Source of the DNA: Diphasiastrum complanatum
Lineage: Eukaryota; Streptophyta; Lycopodiopsida; Lycopodiales; Lycopodiaceae
Length of the DNA stretch: 64,000 nucleotides
Reading direction: 5' to 3'
NCBI GenBank assembly: GCA_029204225.1
Contig: CM055106.1
Span: 34,876,361 to 34,940,360 of the forward strand
Part shown: piece after piece, positions 59,290 through 64,000 of the stretch
How the letters are laid out: the number at the start of each line of letters is the position of its first letter
How positions within the stretch are numbered: the stretch's first letter is position 1
Notes under the pieces: generated by a model
The model's database searches: none
The model's input: the letters and a program-made list of their open reading frames with translations, nothing else
What the model was told of the DNA's origin: nothing
Translations under genes and position numbers: made by a program

Positions 59290-59618
59290 TTAAGAATTTT
59301 GGTCTCCATTGATTTGGTTGTAAGGCCTTGCAGATGAGTGCAAGAAATCTGATTGGGTGATATCAGGGCTTTCGTACAAGTTCCCCATTGCTACTTGATT
59401 CTTATTATGAATCACAAAGACTAAGTAAAAATTATGCAGAGTGCATGTTAGATTCTTGACAGATTCATCGACATCTCGCACTTAACCTCTTCTAAGATGC
59501 TCTGCAATAACAAGTTCAAGGTGATATTCAATCCATGTTTCAGAAAGAGGCTTTGATAAGGTTACTAATGCTATGACTATCCATCTAGGACTGAGACCTT
59601 TGATATAAGATATTGCAG
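59290..59618 (-). pseudogene. Protein-like fragment of unknown family
   Basis: One minus-strand frame from about 59618 to 59290 reads well (LSPRWIVIALVTLSKPLSE, HLRRG, a TAA near 59482, then VRDVDESVKNLTCTLHNFYLVF and NKNQVAMGNLYESPDITQSD). I do not recognise the family. It could be an upstream exon of the orphan gene or an independent remnant. Confidence 0.35.
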
Positions 59619-61490
59619 ATATTTTTTTATGTTGTCACTTCAATGTCCAAACTTTTGGTAGAGATGGAGATGAGAGTTGATGGCATAGAACTTTATGGTA
59701 TCAGTGGGTTCAATGCATATTTACTTCTTTGCTGGCATATTAATTATTCTGTATTTTGCTTACAAGTCGGAAAAATGCAGGTGGACAAAGCATAAGACTG
59801 CCAACCAATTTTTGCTTTTGTGCCTGTAGCTTGATCAAGGTGAGTTATTACTTAACAATATCTAGGGTTGGGGAGGTGGACGTTGATCAGGGCACTGGTA
59901 CCGAGCCTTGTGTGAAGAATTGCCAAAAATTGGCAAATCTAGCTTGATAAAAAACTATGTAGTATAGTGTAAATTTTGTACATAACTGGATTCCACACAT
60001 GTATGGCCAAAATGCCACGTGGCAACCCACTCCTAATATAGGTTAGGTCAAGTCAAGAGAGTTGGTCATGTCTATGTGGTGGTCATCCCTACTTTATAGG
60101 ACCTACACCTAAGTTTAAGGTGAAACTTTGACCAACTAGCTACCTACCAAGCATAACTCTAGGATCTAGGCTAGGGTTTCATTTTAGGGCAAGAAAAGTG
60201 AGTTAACTTCCTTATTACATGCTGGAAATCCACCTAACTTCAAGAATGAAGTCGAATTTGCTATGTATTCCAAGCTTTTATAGTGAGAAGATAGAAAATT
60301 TTTGGAGCTCATTGGTCAATCTCAAACTAGTTCACTATGTACATTGAGTTTTTTGTGATCCAAATGAAACCAAATAAAATTCTACTTGTTTCTCAGGTTG
60401 AAGGCCGTACTACAGCCTGTATTACACACGTGTGGGCTCGGATTTCAATGTTTATCAATGCTTTTGATTGTTAATGCTTGTTGTTTGTCAAATTGCCAAT
60501 CTAGATTTTTTGATAGATTGTTAAGCAAGCATCCAATCACTCTTGTGGATCTTTTGTAGATCCATTTATGGTCCTAAAGTACAGTATTTTCACACCTTGG
60601 TTGAGAGAAGTGGCAACTGCGATGAAGAACGACTTTGTGCAGCTGTTGCATAGACTAAGAGCTATAGCTGTAGCAGACATAGGTTCGTAAGAGTTTCTAA
60701 AAGCTCCAATCTCCATTGTTTATGATGCATGTGGTGGGAAGCTTGATGTAGCAGTCAGCCTAGAATTAATCAGTATGCATTATTCATTTTCTTTGCTTAT
60801 GCACTCTCCATCATCCTTCATTTTCCACTTTTGATCTCGTAGGTGTACGTTCCTGTGAGGTTGTCTAATGAACCTAGGCCAGCAGTAGGCGTGTCTTTCT
60901 CTCGCGAGCAACATGCTATCTATTAATTATCTCTACATATTCGTTACAACCACAATACTCGGTAATGGCCCCGTGAAGGCATTTTGCCATGAATATTTTA
61001 CAATAGCTATAGATAAAACTTCAAGAGTTATAATCTGTGTACGAATGATGCTTCACTCTTGCAAGTTGCGGAAAAATCAATTCGCCTCTTTCATCTAAAA
61101 AGACAACATCATTCCTCATTGAAAAACTCTACAAAAGCGACATCACTACCGTATTGTTATATCGCGCAATATTATATGTTGAAACTTTAGCTTCATGTAT
61201 GCAAGTTTGCTTTTACAATCATGGATGAGCTTTGAAGTTTGTGTATTGTACAAGTTTTGTTATTTAACTTTCAAATAAATGATGCAAACAGTGTTAGTTC
61301 TGTGTTAAAAAACATTATTGTGATTGGCAGAGCACAACAGTGCTGGCAAATTGCAAGAAATGCAAGAGGCAATCAATGCAAGGTCAATCCTTTAAAATCA
61401 AAAACTTGAAGGGACCGTGTATGGCAGCGATACGATCTATCTTCTTTGTGTCCTTGGTGTAGGAATGATGTGATAAATTTCTATGAAAAA
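59619..61490. other. Intergenic DNA with an LTR-like fragment
   Basis: No gene. The stretch at about 60395-60560 (CAGGTTGAAGGCC, CACACGTGTG, GATAGATTGTTAAGC, CAATCACTCTTG) resembles 62085-62275 in the same order, so it may be a diverged LTR fragment of the family that includes element D. Confidence 0.4.
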
Positions 61491-62290
61491 TGCAAAAATA
61501 AGCTTGGTAGATGCCAAAAATCTTGTATATAGATAAACACACATGTGTGGAGCCTGTTCCCACGTGTGAAACTAGTGTACTTGTCATGTACCATAATCAT
61601 ATATGTTGTACATATGATTTAATTCAAGTTCTAGTGGCTAAAATGGCCAAAAACTAGTTTTCTAGACATATGACATCAATCTATTGATTGCATGAGCCAC
61701 ATCCTTTGGTTAGGTGTCATATCACTTGTGTAGAGGACAGCTCACATGTGTGAAATAAGCTGAAGTAGGCAAATTTTGACTTCTAGAGAATTTCCAAGTA
61801 GATCTCCATATAGAAGGAAAATGGACCAAAAGTGCTCAAAATAGAAGGTTTTGGCCAAGTGTCAGTTTTGCATGATGAATCATCATATGACAAAGCACCT
61901 TCACACATGTGGGATCAGAGGGATGATCAGTACCACGAGCTCCCACTTATTGTATATATAGAGCCACATTTGGCCATAATCAACGTGAGACACCAATCTT
62001 GGTTTTGGAAGCAATTTTGAGTGATTCTCTTCATTTGTCTACATTTGTTTTGATTGTTTTGAGGTTCTATCAATGTGTACTTGATTTTCAGGTTGGAGTC
62101 CATAATCAGACAGGGTTTTACACGTGGAAAACCAGAAAGTACACCTACCTTCAATTAATGATTGTTCTTGTTAGGATTTTGTGTCTGGAATTGATCTAGA
62201 TTGATCTTAATCTCAAGTAGATTGATAGATCAAGTAATCTGACAACCAATCCCTCTTGAGGATCAGATTAGGATCCACTCTTGGTCCTTT
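61491..62290 (+). repeat. LTR-like leader of element D
   Basis: AT-rich DNA with CACACATGTGTG (about 61538), CCCACGTGTGAAA (61559), CACATGTGTGAAAT (61743) and CACACATGTGGG (61904), and a TATATATAGAG box near 61953. It lies upstream of a Copia gag and shares its final part with 60395-60560. LTR ends and primer site could not be fixed. Confidence 0.4.
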
Positions 62291-62592
62291 TTGTACTTTC
62301 TGCACAATTTCATGCATGTAATCCATTTCGGGACCCCAACCAGTTCAAAATTCACATGATGAATAAGGCGTCCATGATAATTATAACAAGATAAAATCTG
62401 AATTTTCAAGTTTTCTTTACACAAAAGAATCGATCATTCAGTCAGCTATTGTTTTTATCTAAAAATCTTAAAAAATCCTAGCTCTGAAGTTCTTTTGCTT
62501 TACATTGGAGTTCTTATTTTAGGTTGGTAGTTGAGTACCTTGACAATATTTCTCATGAATTTTATAACTTCTCTCCCACAAAAAATATACAA

Positions 62593-62594
<2 letters not shown>

Positions 62595-62634
<40 letters not shown>
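62595..62634. repeat. (CA)n microsatellite
   Basis: About 20 CA units. Confidence 0.95.
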
Positions 62635-62636
<2 letters not shown>

Positions 62637-63244
62637 ACCATCGGCGGGCACTCTTTACTTTACCAATAGATTACTTCTAAAATCAAAAACTCGAGAACGA
62701 GAGAGCAAGACCTTCACTAACACATTGATTGAAAAACTGTGACAAGTACGCCACTCGATCATAAAAAAAGTGGAGGCCTGAGACTCCGTAACACGTGATA
62801 TATTTTGATCATATTTGAAGTTGAACAGAAATGCTAACTTTGATTCATATCAACAGTGAGTACAATGGCTTGAAGTAATAACTTCAGCTTTGTTGAGCGT
62901 GATAACGCTGGCTATAGAAAGTCTCTGATTGTTTGACCTATAGGTGGGGTTTGGTGGCATTGTGACATGTTTTGTGGCTTTAATTCTTGACTTAAACATC
63001 AGAGAGCAAAGGGCAGCCTTGATTGATGTTAAATTAGTTTTCTACAAAATCTGCGTATTTATATATGAAATCAAAACGTTTGTGTGCTTTCCATTTTGGA
63101 AAAATTAATATGTTCTTATTCAGCGCTAGAAGGAATGGTGGATTTGGTGATTTTTCACAAATATTACACCTCAAAAAATAGCAAAAAGGCTCCATCACTT
63201 GAATGTATCTATAGTTTGATAATCTCCAAAGACTTGAAATTTTC

Positions 63245-63385
63245 CAAAAGATCAAATCTTTTTGAAGGCTCAAATTTTTCCGAAGGCTCGAATTTTTCCA
63301 ACGGATCGAATTTTTCTAAAGACTCAAATTTTTTCGAAGGAAGGATCGAATTTTTAAAAAGATCCAAATTTTTCCGAAGACTCGA
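63245..63385 (+). repeat. 18-base minisatellite before gag of element D
   Basis: TCRAATTTTT begins at 63252, 63270, 63288, 63306 and 63324 (exact 18-base period), then at 63346 and 63363. In one frame it codes repeated GSNFSE/GSNFSN/DSNFFE hexapeptides. It stops just before gag-like coding starts. Confidence 0.9.
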
Positions 63386-63394
63386 TCAAAGTTT

Positions 63395-64000
63395 ATGAAG
63401 GATGAATGTGCGCATGCTTTTGTTTTGAGGGTTAAAGCATTTAATGATAAGTTAGCATGTATTGATGAAAGCATTAAGGAGATAAAACTTTTTCAAGTAG
63501 TTCTTAATGGCTTTTTGGATGATCATGCTAATCTTGTTCAAAGTTTTGCTATTCAAAAAACATTGCCAAGTATGGAGGACTTGCAAGAAATCTTGGTGAA
63601 TGAGGAGTTTAGGCTTCTATTAAGAGGAGGATCCACTTCCACATCTCAAGTTGGAGAGGAGGAGACTATGTTCTCAAAGGGAAAGGGCAAAGGCAAGTGG
63701 TCTAACGAGAAAGATCAAGGTGAGCCTTCTACTTTTGTTGGCAAGAAGAAAAATAGATCTAATCTAAAATGTTTTCATTGTGAAATCAAAGGGCATTTTG
63801 CTAGTGAATGCTTCAAGAAGAAAAAAGATCAAGGTGATCTAACTTTTGATAAAGATGGTCTTGATGATCAAAACTCAAATGATGATGCTCTTGTGATGTC
63901 TTCATGTTTGATTGTTAATGATGGAGATATTAATCCTTGGTGGATTGATACTGGTGCAAGCTCACACATGACTTTTCACAAAGCATACTTTTCATCTTTG
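63395..64000 (+). CDS. Copia gag-protease, element D (runs off the window)
   Basis: Open for 202 codons from ATG 63395 to the window end. The start is internal to gag: FVLRVKAFNDKLACIDES matches the middle of gag in element C (YVLRVKDIHRELACIGDS), so the true N-terminal third is missing or lies in another frame. A complete CCHC knuckle (CFHCEIKGHFASEC, about 63771-63812) and an intact protease site WWIDTGASSHM (about 63940) follow. No stop or frameshift is seen, so this copy is younger than A, B and C here. The rest of pol should lie beyond 64000. Confidence 0.85.
   Translation, partial: MKDECAHAFVLRVKAFNDKLACIDESIKEIKLFQVVLNGFLDDHANLVQSFAIQKTLPSMEDLQEILVNEEFRLLLRGGSTSTSQVGEEETMFSKGKGKGKWSNEKDQGEPSTFVGKKKNRSNLKCFHCEIKGHFASECFKKKKDQGDLTFDKDGLDDQNSNDDALVMSSCLIVNDGDINPWWIDTGASSHMTFHKAYFSSL

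Overview
The window looks like nuclear DNA of a land plant with a large, repeat-filled genome. The evidence is a plant-type AGC kinase with a DFD motif and a 6.15 kb intron, a short LSWADQW-type protein gene, Copia and Gypsy retrotransposons, a CACTA-type transposon and many long GA, GT and AT microsatellites. A seed-free vascular plant such as a fern would fit, but the sequence alone does not prove this. I see no rRNA or tRNA gene and nothing prokaryotic.

Layout. 0.16-9.87 kb is a nest of two decayed Copia elements: element B (4473-9678) sits inside the 3' LTR of element A. 10.3-11.3 kb is a dense microsatellite field. 12.0-14.9 kb holds two divergent CACTA-type transposase genes, followed at 15.5-15.9 kb by an array of GACGTC palindromes that is probably subterminal transposon DNA. 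16.2-17.6 kb is a reversed Gypsy remnant. 21.3-30.7 kb is the main host gene, an AGC-VIII (D6PK-like) kinase of 546 codons in two coding exons; its intron carries a clean solo LTR with a perfect target duplication. 34.6-37.2 kb is a reversed, internally deleted Copia element that keeps one frame for 858 codons. 40.99-41.29 kb is a small intact host gene behind a G-box-rich promoter. 46.5-47.2 kb is an LTR with a primer site matching tRNA-Asp. 63.4-64.0 kb is the start of another Copia gag-protease that runs off the window.

The most unusual part is 49.8-59.6 kb. It is a cluster of intron-bearing, lightly broken genes: a transposase-like four-exon gene, two separate genes that begin with divergent histone H3 folds, an acidic ORF and two orphan minus-strand genes. 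The H3-like gene at 55.7 kb appears to continue in frame into a Ulp1-like (C48) cysteine protease with a Q-x5-C motif. Similar ACGTG/TATA modules precede several of these genes. This may be an undescribed multi-gene mobile element or a decayed gene cluster; that reading is inference. Most breaks in the window are CAG to TAG, CGA to TGA or TGG to TGA changes, as expected from decay of methylated cytosine.
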